From the NCBI GenBank assembly GCA_036514635.1, contig DATBWU010000182.1:1-25432 (forward strand): a DNA stretch of 25,432 bases, written 5' to 3'. Shown in pieces: positions 1 to 6,636 of the stretch. The notes under the pieces were generated by a model. The model had not been told where the DNA came from and did not search any database. It worked only from the letters and a program-made list of their open reading frames with translations. The first letter of the stretch is position 1, and every line of letters begins with the position of its first letter. The DNA is from DASSFZ01 sp036514635 (GTDB lineage: Bacteria; Chloroflexota; Anaerolineae; Fen-1058). A program made the position numbers and the translations under genes.

Positions 1-52
1 TCCCCCAAAAGACGGGGACTTCGTGCACCGCATGTGTCCGGCTTTGTGGTAT

Positions 53-110
53 GCGCCCGACGATTTTGCGAAGCACCCCGTAGCGCAGCGGAGTGGGCAT
101 CGTCGGGCGC
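53..110. repeat. Inverted-repeat hairpin element upstream of rho
   Basis: A perfect 12-bp inverted repeat has arms at 53-64 and 99-110 (GCGCCCGACGAT / ATCGTCGGGCGC). The 34-nt apex contains a CCCCG-TAGCGCAGCGGAG-TGGG motif. A similar apex (CCCCGCAGCGAAGCGGAGCGGGG) lies inside the miniature element at 12176-12304, so this looks like one member of a dispersed hairpin family rather than a regulator specific to rho. It lies upstream of the rho promoter, so it is not part of the rho transcript. Confidence 0.6.
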
Positions 111-154
111 AAACGGCCTGACATGTTTTGCGTGCACACGGACTTAACTGCTAG

Positions 155-182
155 TTGACTTTCAGTTCGGAGGTGTTATAAT
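155..182 (+). promoter_or_regulatory. Probable sigma-70 type promoter of rho
   Basis: TTGACT (155-160), a 16-bp spacer and a perfect TATAAT (177-182). Transcription would begin near 189, giving a leader of about 245 nt before the chosen rho start. Confidence 0.7.
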
Positions 183-188
183 TTAGCA

Positions 189-434
189 CGAAGTTCCACT
201 CTGATGTTGTATCAACGCCCTGACTCCCGGTAACTCCTTACTGAATGACGATTCCTCTGCGCCAATTGACAACTTCGGAGTGACTTTGCTGCCTGTGACT
301 GGGTAATGCACATCGGCGTGCAAGCCGCAAGCCCGGCATACCGCCCGGCTGCGCTCGATGTGCTTTTACCCGACGATCCGAATCGGGCCGCTCACTCTCC
401 CCATCGGGTATACTGCCTTCTACGGAGCATTGTC
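189..434 (+). other. Long untranslated leader of rho
   Basis: About 245 nt separate the predicted transcription start from the rho GTG codon. The rho frame stays open upstream to a codon at 306, but those 43 extra codons have no Rho-like content and no ribosome binding site. A leader of this size is known for E. coli rho, where Rho attenuates its own transcription inside it. Autoregulation here is inference from position and length only; no specific attenuator was recognised. Confidence 0.4.
424..427 (+). promoter_or_regulatory. Ribosome binding site fixing the rho start
   Basis: GGAG at 424-427 is followed after 7 nt by GTG at 435. This spacing, and the disappearance of family similarity upstream, favour 435 over the in-frame ATG at 306. 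Confidence 0.6.
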
Positions 435-1700
435 GTGGATTTCATAGAACTTGAAGCCAAAACGCTGACCGAGTTGCGTGATCTGGCACGCAGCATGGAC
501 CTGTCCGGCACGAGCCGGCTGAAGAAAGAGGATCTGATCCTGCGCCTGCTGCGCGCCAAGGCCGAGCAGCAGGGGTACATCTTCGGCGGCGGCGTGCTAG
601 ACATCGTTGAAGACGGCATCGGCTTCCTCCGCAGCGACCATTACCTGCCCGGCCCGGAGGACGTGTACGTCTCGCAATCGCAGATTCGCCGCTTCGGCCT
701 GCGTACCGGCGATATGGTCGTGGGCCAGGTGCGACCACCGAAGGACAGCGAGAAGTACTTCGGCCTGCTGCGCGTCGAAGCGGTCAACGGCCTGGACCCC
801 GAAGCCGCCAAGGCCCGTCCCGTTTTCGAGAAGCTCACCCCCATCTTCCCCAACGAGCGCTTCAACCTGGAAGTCGAGCCGAACAACCTGACCACCCGCC
901 TGCTGGACATCATCGCGCCGGTCGGGCGCGGCCAGCGCGGGCTGATCGTCTCGCCGCCCAAGGCTGGCAAGACCACCGTCCTCAAGCACATCGCCAATGC
1001 CATTTCGCGACGCTATCCCGAAGTGCACCTGATGGTGTGCCTGATCGGCGAGCGCCCGGAGGAAGTCACCGACATGGATCGCTCAGTCGAGGCCGAGGTG
1101 ATCAGTAGCACCTTCGACGAGCCGCCCACCAGCCACGTCCACGTCGCCGAAATGGCGCTGGCCCGCGCCAAGCGCCTGGTCGAGGGCGGGCGGCACGTCG
1201 TCATTCTGATCGACTCGATCACCCGGCTCGGCCGGGGGTACAACAACACCGTCGCGTCGAGCGGGCGCACACTGTCGGGCGGCATCGATCCGGCGGCGCT
1301 CTATCCGCCCAAAGGCTTCTTCGGCGCGGCGCGCAATATCGAAGAAGGCGGCAGCCTGACCATCATCGCCACGTGCCTGGTCGATACCGGCAGCCGCATG
1401 GACGACGTGATTTACGAGGAATTCAAAGGAACCGGCAACATGGAGCTGCACCTCAGCCGCCGGATGCAGGAGCGGCGCGTCTTCCCGGCCTTCGACATCG
1501 AGCGCTCCGGCACGCGCCGCGAGGAACTCCTGCTCGACCCGGAGACGCTAAGCAAGACCTGGCTGATCCGCCGGATGCTCGACCAGATGGTCAACGGCGG
1601 CGGCATGTCCGAAGCCCAGGCAATGGAGGCGGTGCTGGCGCGGATGGCCCGCACCAAGACCAACGCCGAATTCCTGACGTCGCTCCGGGACGGAATATAA
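435..1700 (+). CDS. rho: Transcription termination factor Rho
   Basis: Hexameric RNA-dependent ATPase/helicase that binds C-rich nascent RNA and dislodges RNA polymerase at factor-dependent terminators. The 421-residue protein from the GTG at 435 matches the usual length (about 420). Visible parts: Rho N-terminal helical domain (about 8-45), cold-shock-like primary RNA-binding domain (about 50-125) and the RecA-type motor. Walker A is PPKAGKTT at 174-181, Walker B VVILID at 255-260, and the region around KGTGNMELHL (331-340) is typical of Rho. All core residues look intact. An ATG at 306 is in frame, but the added 43 residues are unlike Rho and lack a ribosome binding site. A promoter lies at 155-182 and a hairpin terminator follows at 1740. 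It appears monocistronic. Identity is very secure; only the start is open. Confidence 0.97.
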   Translation: MDFIELEAKTLTELRDLARSMDLSGTSRLKKEDLILRLLRAKAEQQGYIFGGGVLDIVEDGIGFLRSDHYLPGPEDVYVSQSQIRRFGLRTGDMVVGQVRPPKDSEKYFGLLRVEAVNGLDPEAAKARPVFEKLTPIFPNERFNLEVEPNNLTTRLLDIIAPVGRGQRGLIVSPPKAGKTTVLKHIANAISRRYPEVHLMVCLIGERPEEVTDMDRSVEAEVISSTFDEPPTSHVHVAEMALARAKRLVEGGRHVVILIDSITRLGRGYNNTVASSGRTLSGGIDPAALYPPKGFFGAARNIEEGGSLTIIATCLVDTGSRMDDVIYEEFKGTGNMELHLSRRMQERRVFPAFDIERSGTRREELLLDPETLSKTWLIRRMLDQMVNGGGMSEAQAMEAVLARMARTKTNAEFLTSLRDGI

Positions 1701-1701
1701 C

Positions 1702-1718
1702 AGGAAACCGGGTTTCTT
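1702..1718. repeat. Short palindrome after rho stop
   Basis: AGGAAACC, one G, then GGTTTCTT forms an 8-bp inverted repeat (one G/T mismatch) immediately after the rho stop codon. It could strengthen RNA 3'-end folding upstream of the terminator at 1740, or be a small dispersed repeat. Confidence 0.4.
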
Positions 1719-1739
1719 CACGAATATTGGGGCCACATC

Positions 1740-1782
1740 TGGGGGCAGATCGAGCATCTGCCCCCAAATTATTGGCTTTTTG
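1740..1782 (+). terminator. Hairpin terminator of rho
   Basis: A perfect 11-bp stem (1740-1750 with 1756-1766, GC-rich, 5-nt loop CGAGC) lies 39 nt after the rho stop. It is followed by AAATTATTGG and then a T-run at 1777-1781. The T-run is about 10 nt from the stem, so this is not a textbook intrinsic terminator, but the stem strength and position make it the likely end of the rho mRNA. Confidence 0.6.
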
Positions 1783-1807
1783 GCGCTTTCCCCATGACGA
1801 ACCTCAC

Positions 1808-1835
1808 TTGCCCCCTGGGCTGTTTATGCTATAAT
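1808..1835 (+). promoter_or_regulatory. Probable promoter of first LysM-M23 gene
   Basis: TTGCCC (1808-1813), a 16-bp spacer and TATAAT (1830-1835). The TG at 1827-1828, one base before the -10, gives an extended -10. The next start codon is ATG at 1888. Confidence 0.6.
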
Positions 1836-1887
1836 CGCGCCCAGTTCGGGCGTCACGGGGTTTCCCCCGGACGACCGAATCATCCCC

Positions 1888-3138
1888 ATGGAAATTCCCG
1901 ACCTTCGCCCGCGCCAGGCCCTTCGTCGACGAATGCCATCGACCGAAACGGTCGTTGATCGCAAGGCGGTTTTGCCTGCTATCTCTTCGGCTTCTGTCGC
2001 GCGGGGTATCGCGGGCGCAGCGGTATTCTTCAGCCGCCTGGTCATGTACCTGTCCACCGACCTCACCCGGACAGGTTTTGCGCGTCTGGTTTCACATGCC
2101 ACGATTCTGCTCGTGACAGTCGGAGTGATCGCGCTGAGCACACTGGCATCGAACACTGCCCGGTCCGATACGCTGTTCAACATCCCGATGGCGCGATCGG
2201 CCGCCGCGACCGACGTGCCGATCTCCGACTTTCCGATCTACGCCGCCGGCGGCGCGCTGTTGTACCAGCAATCGGGCATCGTGCGGCAGGCCGATCCGTT
2301 TACCATCATCCCTGACCGCCCGCGCCGTGGTGTGATTGAATACACGGTTCAGCCGGGCGATGCCCTGTTTACGATTGCCTCTCGATTCGGCATCACGCCC
2401 GAGTCGATTTTGTGGAACAACCAGGAAACGCTGAACAACGATCCGCACAAGATTCTCCCTGGCACGGTTCTCTTGATTCCGCCGGTCAGCGGCGTCATTC
2501 ACACGATTCAAGAGGGCGACACACTGGAAAGCATCGCCGCGCAGTACAAAGTCACGGTCGATGCGATTGTCGTCGACGGCGCACAGTGGAACAACCTGCT
2601 GGAAGGCCGGTTGCCATCCGCCGGCAGTACGCTGATCGTCCCCGGCGGCCAGAAGGAATTCAAGGGGTGGGAGCTGCCCAGGGCCGTTGTCCGCTCGGAC
2701 GGGAGGGGAGCAGGCGCGGTCGCGCTCGGCCAATGCGCAGAGGTCACCGGCGGGGGTTTGGCCGGCAGTGGCTCGTTCATCTGGCCGGCCAACAGCCACT
2801 GGGTCAGCGGCTATAACTACTCGGTCTGGCACCGGGGGCTGGACCTGGCGGGACGCGCCGGTGATCCCGTGTACGCATCCGATAGCGGGTTCATCGTATA
2901 CGCCGGCTGGAGTACCGTGGGCTACGGCAATCTGGTCGTCATCGATCACGCCAACGGCTGGCAGACCTGGTACGCGCACCTGAGCCAGATCTATGTGACC
3001 TGCGGCCAGAATGCGTGGCAGGGCAGCACCATCGGCGCGGTCGGCTCTACCGGCAATTCCAGCGGCCCGCACCTCCACTTTGAGACGCGCTTCCAGGGCG
3101 ATCTACTGAACCCCTTCAACGTTTTACCGCCGCCCTAA
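1888..3138 (+). CDS. Membrane-anchored LysM-LysM-M23 peptidoglycan endopeptidase (copy 1)
   Basis: Predicted zinc endopeptidase that cleaves peptide cross-links of peptidoglycan outside the membrane. The 416 residues show a basic N-terminus, one transmembrane segment (about 70-88), LysM 1 (about 150-199), LysM 2 (about 203-253) and a C-terminal M23/LytM domain (about 297-412). The M23 metal site is complete: HRGLD (H315, D319) and HLH (H395, H397). H364 in WYAHLS fits the second catalytic histidine. LysM domains bind glycan strands, so the enzyme is probably tethered to both membrane and wall. There is no clear ribosome binding site; ATG 1888 is chosen because it is the first start after the promoter, with 1933 and 2044 as in-frame alternatives. 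A paralogue follows at 3375. Family is secure; the exact bond cleaved and its role in growth or division are inference. Confidence 0.9.
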   Translation: MEIPDLRPRQALRRRMPSTETVVDRKAVLPAISSASVARGIAGAAVFFSRLVMYLSTDLTRTGFARLVSHATILLVTVGVIALSTLASNTARSDTLFNIPMARSAAATDVPISDFPIYAAGGALLYQQSGIVRQADPFTIIPDRPRRGVIEYTVQPGDALFTIASRFGITPESILWNNQETLNNDPHKILPGTVLLIPPVSGVIHTIQEGDTLESIAAQYKVTVDAIVVDGAQWNNLLEGRLPSAGSTLIVPGGQKEFKGWELPRAVVRSDGRGAGAVALGQCAEVTGGGLAGSGSFIWPANSHWVSGYNYSVWHRGLDLAGRAGDPVYASDSGFIVYAGWSTVGYGNLVVIDHANGWQTWYAHLSQIYVTCGQNAWQGSTIGAVGSTGNSSGPHLHFETRFQGDLLNPFNVLPPP

Positions 3139-3258
3139 TCGGCCAGCCTCTCGGGCGGTTTCCCATGAGCTCCCGATCGAATCGGCTATTCACGCACGCG
3201 GCCCTTAGCCGCGATAAAGACGTTTCTGGCTCTTCCGGCTTGGGCGGGAAAAAGTCTC

Positions 3259-3320
3259 ACCGCAAAGGCGCGAAGGGCGCGAAGATTCGGAAAACTTGGC
3301 GTGCTTGGCGTCTTCGCGGT
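3259..3320. repeat. ACCGC-RAG palindromic repeat between the two M23 genes
   Basis: An imperfect inverted repeat: the left arm reads ACCGCAAAGGCGCGAAGG, and the right arm read in reverse complement is ACCGCGAAGACGCCAAGC. It belongs to a family also seen at 12821-12889, 20440-20495, inside the elements at 4470 and 18608, and flanking the latter. The 236-bp gap from 3139 to 3374 otherwise holds nothing recognisable apart from a weak 6-bp hairpin (3130-3135 / 3153-3158) followed by TTT right after the upstream stop. Confidence 0.65.
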
Positions 3321-3374
3321 TCCTGCGAAGCGTCCCGTTCGATCCGGTAGAGCCACGTTTCTCTATTCGAGCGA

Positions 3375-4451
3375 ATGACAATCTTCTATCGCGCCTGGTC
3401 GTCGATGATCAAATGGTCAGCGGTGGTTGTGCTCAAGAGCACAGATGTCGCCGGACTGGGTGGCTTGCTGGGTCGATATGCCATCCACGCCACCATTGTC
3501 TGCCTGGCGCTGCTGGTCGTGGGCATCGGTTCGATGCCGCGCGCCGATTCGGTGCCGGCCGGCATTCTTTCCACATCGATCAGCGAGCCTGCCCCCGAGC
3601 CGTATTACGAGCTCTTCGCCACGCGCGGATTCTTCGCCAGCAACGGCAATGCCGTATCGCGCCTGGCCGATACGCACACCAGCATCCCTTACCGCACCCG
3701 CCGTGACGTCATCGTGTACGCAGTCCAGGCCGGCGATACCGTCCAGGGCATTGCCGCCACGTTCGGCCTGCAGCCGGAAACGATCATGTGGGCCAACCCG
3801 GTGATCGAGGACCTGCCCGATTTGCTGCGCATCGGCCAGGAAGTCATCGTCCTCCCCATCGACGGCGTGTACCACGAAGTCAAAGCCGGCGAGTCGCTGG
3901 CATCGATCGCCGGCAAGTACGAGGTGGACGCTGACGCGATCACCGGCGCGGCCAACGAGTGGAACAAGTTGCAGCCGCCCGACTATGCCATCTCGCCCGG
4001 CATGAAGATCATCGTCGCCGGAGGTCGCAAGCCGTACGTGCCCAAGCTCGTCACGGCGTACAACGGCCCGATCCCCAGCGGCGCGCGCGGCACGGGCCGC
4101 TTCCAATGGCCGGTCATCGGTCGCATCACGCAGGACTTCTGGTACGGCCACCGCGCGCTCGACATCGCCGCGCCGAGCGGCACGCCGGTGTATGCCGCCG
4201 ACGGCGGCTTCGCCTCCTTTGTCGGCTGGACCGACGTCGGCTACGGCAATCTCGTCCGGATCGATCATGGCAACGGCTTCGCCACGTGGTACGCGCACCT
4301 CAGCGCCTTCAACGTCACCCTCGGACAGGCGGTCAAGCGTGGCGATCTGATCGGCTACGTCGGATCGACCGGACACTCCACCGGCCCGCACTTGCATTTC
4401 GAGATTCGCACCGGCGACGGCCTGATCAATCCCAGGCTGTATCTGCCGTAG
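3375..4451 (+). CDS. Membrane-anchored LysM-LysM-M23 peptidoglycan endopeptidase (copy 2)
   Basis: Paralogue of the preceding gene with the same layout in 358 residues: transmembrane segment (about 36-53), LysM 1 (about 112-161), LysM 2 (about 165-215) and M23 domain (about 243-357). Active-site residues are present: HRALD (H259, D263), WYAHLS (H308) and HLH (H339, H341). Both proteins share VGYGNLV, TWYAHLS and GPHLHFE blocks, and each has an ALD/GLD zinc motif, so both should be active. The main difference is a shorter N-terminus and linker. Start ATG 3375 has no strong ribosome binding site; a second Met occurs at residue 11. The tandem arrangement suggests gene duplication. No promoter was recognised in the gap, so it may be read through from copy 1. 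Substrate preference cannot be told from sequence. Confidence 0.9.
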   Translation: MTIFYRAWSSMIKWSAVVVLKSTDVAGLGGLLGRYAIHATIVCLALLVVGIGSMPRADSVPAGILSTSISEPAPEPYYELFATRGFFASNGNAVSRLADTHTSIPYRTRRDVIVYAVQAGDTVQGIAATFGLQPETIMWANPVIEDLPDLLRIGQEVIVLPIDGVYHEVKAGESLASIAGKYEVDADAITGAANEWNKLQPPDYAISPGMKIIVAGGRKPYVPKLVTAYNGPIPSGARGTGRFQWPVIGRITQDFWYGHRALDIAAPSGTPVYAADGGFASFVGWTDVGYGNLVRIDHGNGFATWYAHLSAFNVTLGQAVKRGDLIGYVGSTGHSTGPHLHFEIRTGDGLINPRLYLP

Positions 4452-4469
4452 CCAACCTGTCACCTCTCA

Positions 4470-4589
4470 GAGAGTGTTTGAAAAGGGTCGAGATTCACCG
4501 CCGAGGCGCAGAGAACGCTGAGTTTCTCTAAAGACTTCTCTGCGACCTCAGCGTCTCTGCGGTGCAATCGCGATTTTCAAAACAGTCTC
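4470..4589. mobile_element. Miniature inverted-repeat element 1 (MITE-like)
   Basis: A 120-bp element with terminal inverted repeats GAGAGTGTTTGAAAA (left) and GAGACTGTTTTGAAAA (right, reverse complement), flanked on both sides by the target duplication TCA (4467-4469 and 4590-4592). The interior carries an ACCGCCGAGGCGCAGAG-type palindrome (about 4496-4565), so the whole unit could fold into one long hairpin. It has no coding capacity. GAG-starting ends with 3-bp TNA duplications are known from groups of the IS5 superfamily; a related transposase elsewhere in the genome would be needed for movement. It sits in the last codons of the neighbouring kinase gene. Confidence 0.85.
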
Positions 4590-6091
4590 TCAGAGCGTGC
4601 GGCGCTCCATTCAGCCACGATCGCTCTATTGATTCGGACGTTCTCCAGCCAACTCTTGCGCAAGGCTTCGTCGTGCGTCTTGCTCGCAACGAGCATCACG
4701 TGATCGTAAGCGCGGCGCAGGTAGTCATCGGCTTCCGCATCGCGGCCCAGCACCGCCGCCAGGCGCAGCGCATCTTGAGCCGCCCTGGGCAGTTTATCCA
4801 CGCGCGACTGGATCGTCACGCGCACGCTTTGCGGAATCTGAATCTCGTCCAGCGCCGTACAGCACCAACTCCCGCCATTGTGATACAGCTTCCCTTCTTC
4901 GACGAGCACCTTCACCACTTCTTCGACGAAGAAGGGATTGCCCTCGGTCTCGCGGTAGATGCGATCGGCCAGCTCGGGTGCCACGTCCTCGGCGAGCATC
5001 GCGTGGAGCATTTCGCGCGTCTGGTCTTCGCTCAGGCGCGTCAACTTGATGCGCGCCGCCAGCCGCTCTCGATTGAGATCGTTCAGCATCTCGTTCAGCG
5101 GGCGCGCCTCGTCCAGCTCCAATTCGCGGTAAGTCAGCACGATCAACAGCCGCAGCTTGCGCGCGCGCCGCGCGATGAAGCGCAGCAGCGCCAGCGTGCC
5201 GCCGTCGGCCCAGTGCACGTCGTCCAGGAAGAGCAGCACCGGCGCGCGCGCAGTCAGCGCCGCGAGCCACGCGGCGACGCTTTCAAACAGGCGCTGCTGC
5301 TCCGCTTGCGGATCGAGTGCCGGGGCAGGCTGTTGCGCGCGCGGATCGAGCGCGAGTCTCGGCAGATCGGCGACGACTGTCTCTCCCAGGTTGAGGTTCT
5401 CGATCGCGTGTCGCGGATTGGACACGGCTTCCTTGAAGCCCTGCGCGATCGGCGCGTAGGGTACGCTGCCCTCGGCGTAACATTCGCCCGGCAGCACAAT
5501 CGCGCCCGACACTTGCGCCTGCGCCGTCAGATCGCGGGCCAGCTGCGTCTTGCCGATCCCCGGCTCGCCGCTGATCAGCAGCACGTGCCCCTCGCCGGAC
5601 ATCGCTCGTCGCCAGTGGGCGTTGGCCTCGGCCAATTCCTTGTCGCGCCCCACCAACCGCCCACGCGCGATACGGTCGAGGAGCGAGAGGTCTTTAGTCG
5701 CGTAGTCTGGCTCGCCGCTCGCCGCGTCGAGCAACCGGAGAACCTCGGCGGCGGAAGCCGGGCGATCTTCCGGCTGCTTGCTCAACAGGTGCACGATCAG
5801 CGCGTCGAGTGCAGGTGGGATCGACGGCTGATACGTGCTGGGCGGGACAACCGGCGAATAGAGATGCTGCGAAATCACCGCGAGTGGATCGTCGGCGTCG
5901 AACGGCAGGCGATCGGCGATCAGCTCGTACAGCATCACGCCGAGCGCGTACAGATCGGCGCGCCCGTCAAAGGTCTGGCCCAACGCCAGTTCGGGGGCCA
6001 TGTAGTACACCGTGCCGGTCAGCGTGCCTTCCGTCGTGAAACGTGAGACGATCGAACGCGCCAGGCCGAAGTCCGTGAGCTTGACCCTCAC
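4577..6091 (-). CDS. C-terminal part of split Ser/Thr kinase-ATPase (frameshifted, internal deletion likely)
   Basis: Reading frame of 504 residues that starts in the middle of a kinase domain: DFGLAR (7-12), the MAPE activation segment (31-34) and the C-lobe to about 122. An AAA_16/STAND-type ATPase follows (about 145-450), with Walker A GEPGIGKT (175-182) and Walker B LLFLDD (286-291). The kinase N-lobe lies in another frame at 6088-6519, so the original gene is broken by a one-base shift. After LAAVLGRD (444-451) the sequence jumps within a few residues to YLRRAYDHVMLV-type sequence that normally ends much longer TPR proteins, so a TPR region of several hundred residues has probably been lost. 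The GTG at 6091 overlaps the upstream stop (GTGA), which could allow coupled reinitiation. The last residues and stop come from the miniature element at 4470-4589. Likely a decaying gene; function of the product is unknown. Confidence 0.8.
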   Translation of the reverse strand: MRVKLTDFGLARSIVSRFTTEGTLTGTVYYMAPELALGQTFDGRADLYALGVMLYELIADRLPFDADDPLAVISQHLYSPVVPPSTYQPSIPPALDALIVHLLSKQPEDRPASAAEVLRLLDAASGEPDYATKDLSLLDRIARGRLVGRDKELAEANAHWRRAMSGEGHVLLISGEPGIGKTQLARDLTAQAQVSGAIVLPGECYAEGSVPYAPIAQGFKEAVSNPRHAIENLNLGETVVADLPRLALDPRAQQPAPALDPQAEQQRLFESVAAWLAALTARAPVLLFLDDVHWADGGTLALLRFIARRARKLRLLIVLTYRELELDEARPLNEMLNDLNRERLAARIKLTRLSEDQTREMLHAMLAEDVAPELADRIYRETEGNPFFVEEVVKVLVEEGKLYHNGGSWCCTALDEIQIPQSVRVTIQSRVDKLPRAAQDALRLAAVLGRDAEADDYLRRAYDHVMLVASKTHDEALRKSWLENVRINRAIVAEWSAARSERLF

Positions 6092-6114
6092 TCCCTGAGT
6101 CGTGGGCGAGTGAT
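6083..6114. repeat. Short CCCTCAC-type palindrome at the kinase frameshift
   Basis: GACCCTCACTCCC and GGGCGAGTGATC form an imperfect inverted repeat of about 32 bp, placed between the HRDLKPEN and DFG codons. A longer relative (11669-11721) occupies the same place in the paralogous kinase. The frame break lies within it. Confidence 0.55.
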
Positions 6115-6519
6115 CAGTACGTTCTCCGGTTTCAAATCGCGGTGGATGATGCCGTGCCCGTGCGCGTGATCGAGCGCGGCGCAGATTTGCCTGACTATCG
6201 CCAGTGTCTCGTCGAGCGAGCGAGACTTGTATTGAAACAGCGACACGCCTTCGACGAGTTCCATGACGATGAACGGCTTGCCATCGGCCTCGCCCGCGTC
6301 GTAAATGCTGACGACGTGCGGATCGTTGAGCTGAGCGGCGGCCTGCGCCTCGCGCAACAGGCGCGCGCGGCCCTCGCTGCCGAGGCCGGAATGGCTCAAC
6401 ACTTTCACGGCCACACTGCGATCGAGCAGTGTGTCATACGCGCGACAGATCGCGCCCATGCCGCCGCGTCCAAGCTCCGCATCGAGACGATAGCGGTTTT
6501 GAAGCGTTGCGCCGACCAT
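6088..6519 (-). CDS. N-terminal part of split Ser/Thr kinase (N-lobe and catalytic loop)
   Basis: A 143-residue Hanks-type kinase fragment. The glycine-rich loop GRGGMG (17-22), catalytic lysine in VAVK (K39) and catalytic loop HRDLKPEN (126-133) are intact. Ten residues later the frame ends at TGA, exactly where the DFG motif should follow; DFGLAR continues in the -1 frame at 6091. In the paralogue at 8545-12138, 60 nt separate the ENVL codons from the VKL codons and the frame is kept; here only 29 nt remain, which breaks the frame. Start ATG 6519 is chosen because MVGATLQNRYRLDAELG aligns with the paralogue start; upstream residues in the open frame are encoded by the repeat at 6541-6636. 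Alone it lacks DFG and cannot be a normal kinase. A sequencing error is possible, but the internal deletion downstream also argues for decay. Confidence 0.8.
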   Translation of the reverse strand: MVGATLQNRYRLDAELGRGGMGAICRAYDTLLDRSVAVKVLSHSGLGSEGRARLLREAQAAAQLNDPHVVSIYDAGEADGKPFIVMELVEGVSLFQYKSRSLDETLAIVRQICAALDHAHGHGIIHRDLKPENVLITRPRLRE

Positions 6520-6540
6520 GCTGGATGTCCGATGTATAGA

Positions 6541-6636
6541 CGGATGACGAAGGCCGAAAGATGAAAGACGAAGGACGAAGGACAAAAGACGAATGATAGT
6601 CCTTCGTCGTTGGTCCTTCGTCATTGGTCTTTCGTC
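6541..6636. repeat. Heptamer-based inverted repeat between lipoprotein and kinase genes
   Basis: Runs of 7-nt units (GACGAAG, GACGAAG, GACAAAA, GACGAAT at 6567-6594) face complementary units (GTCCTTC, GTCGTTG, GTCCTTC, GTCATTG, GTCTTTC) up to 6636, forming a long imperfect hairpin. It fills the gap between the lipoprotein stop (6636-6638) and the kinase start (6519). No promoter is seen in it. The unit size of 7 nt is shared with arrays at 10319 and 17441. Confidence 0.7.

Noticed and set aside
3130..3163. Hairpin CCGCCC / GGGCGG followed by TTT as terminator of the first M23 gene
   Set aside because: Only 6 bp with a 17-nt loop and a very short T-run; too weak to list as a separate terminator.
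3165..3350. 61-codon + strand frame between the two M23 genes
   Set aside because: Most of it is translated palindromic repeat (KSHRKGAKGAK); there is no ribosome binding site.
4562..6046. 494-codon + strand frame opposite the kinase-ATPase
   Set aside because: The - strand frame has kinase, Walker A and Walker B motifs; the + strand product has biased composition and no motif.
6520..6624. N-terminal extension of the kinase fragment to 6624
   Set aside because: The extra 35 codons are repeat sequence; similarity with the paralogue begins at the ATG at 6519.
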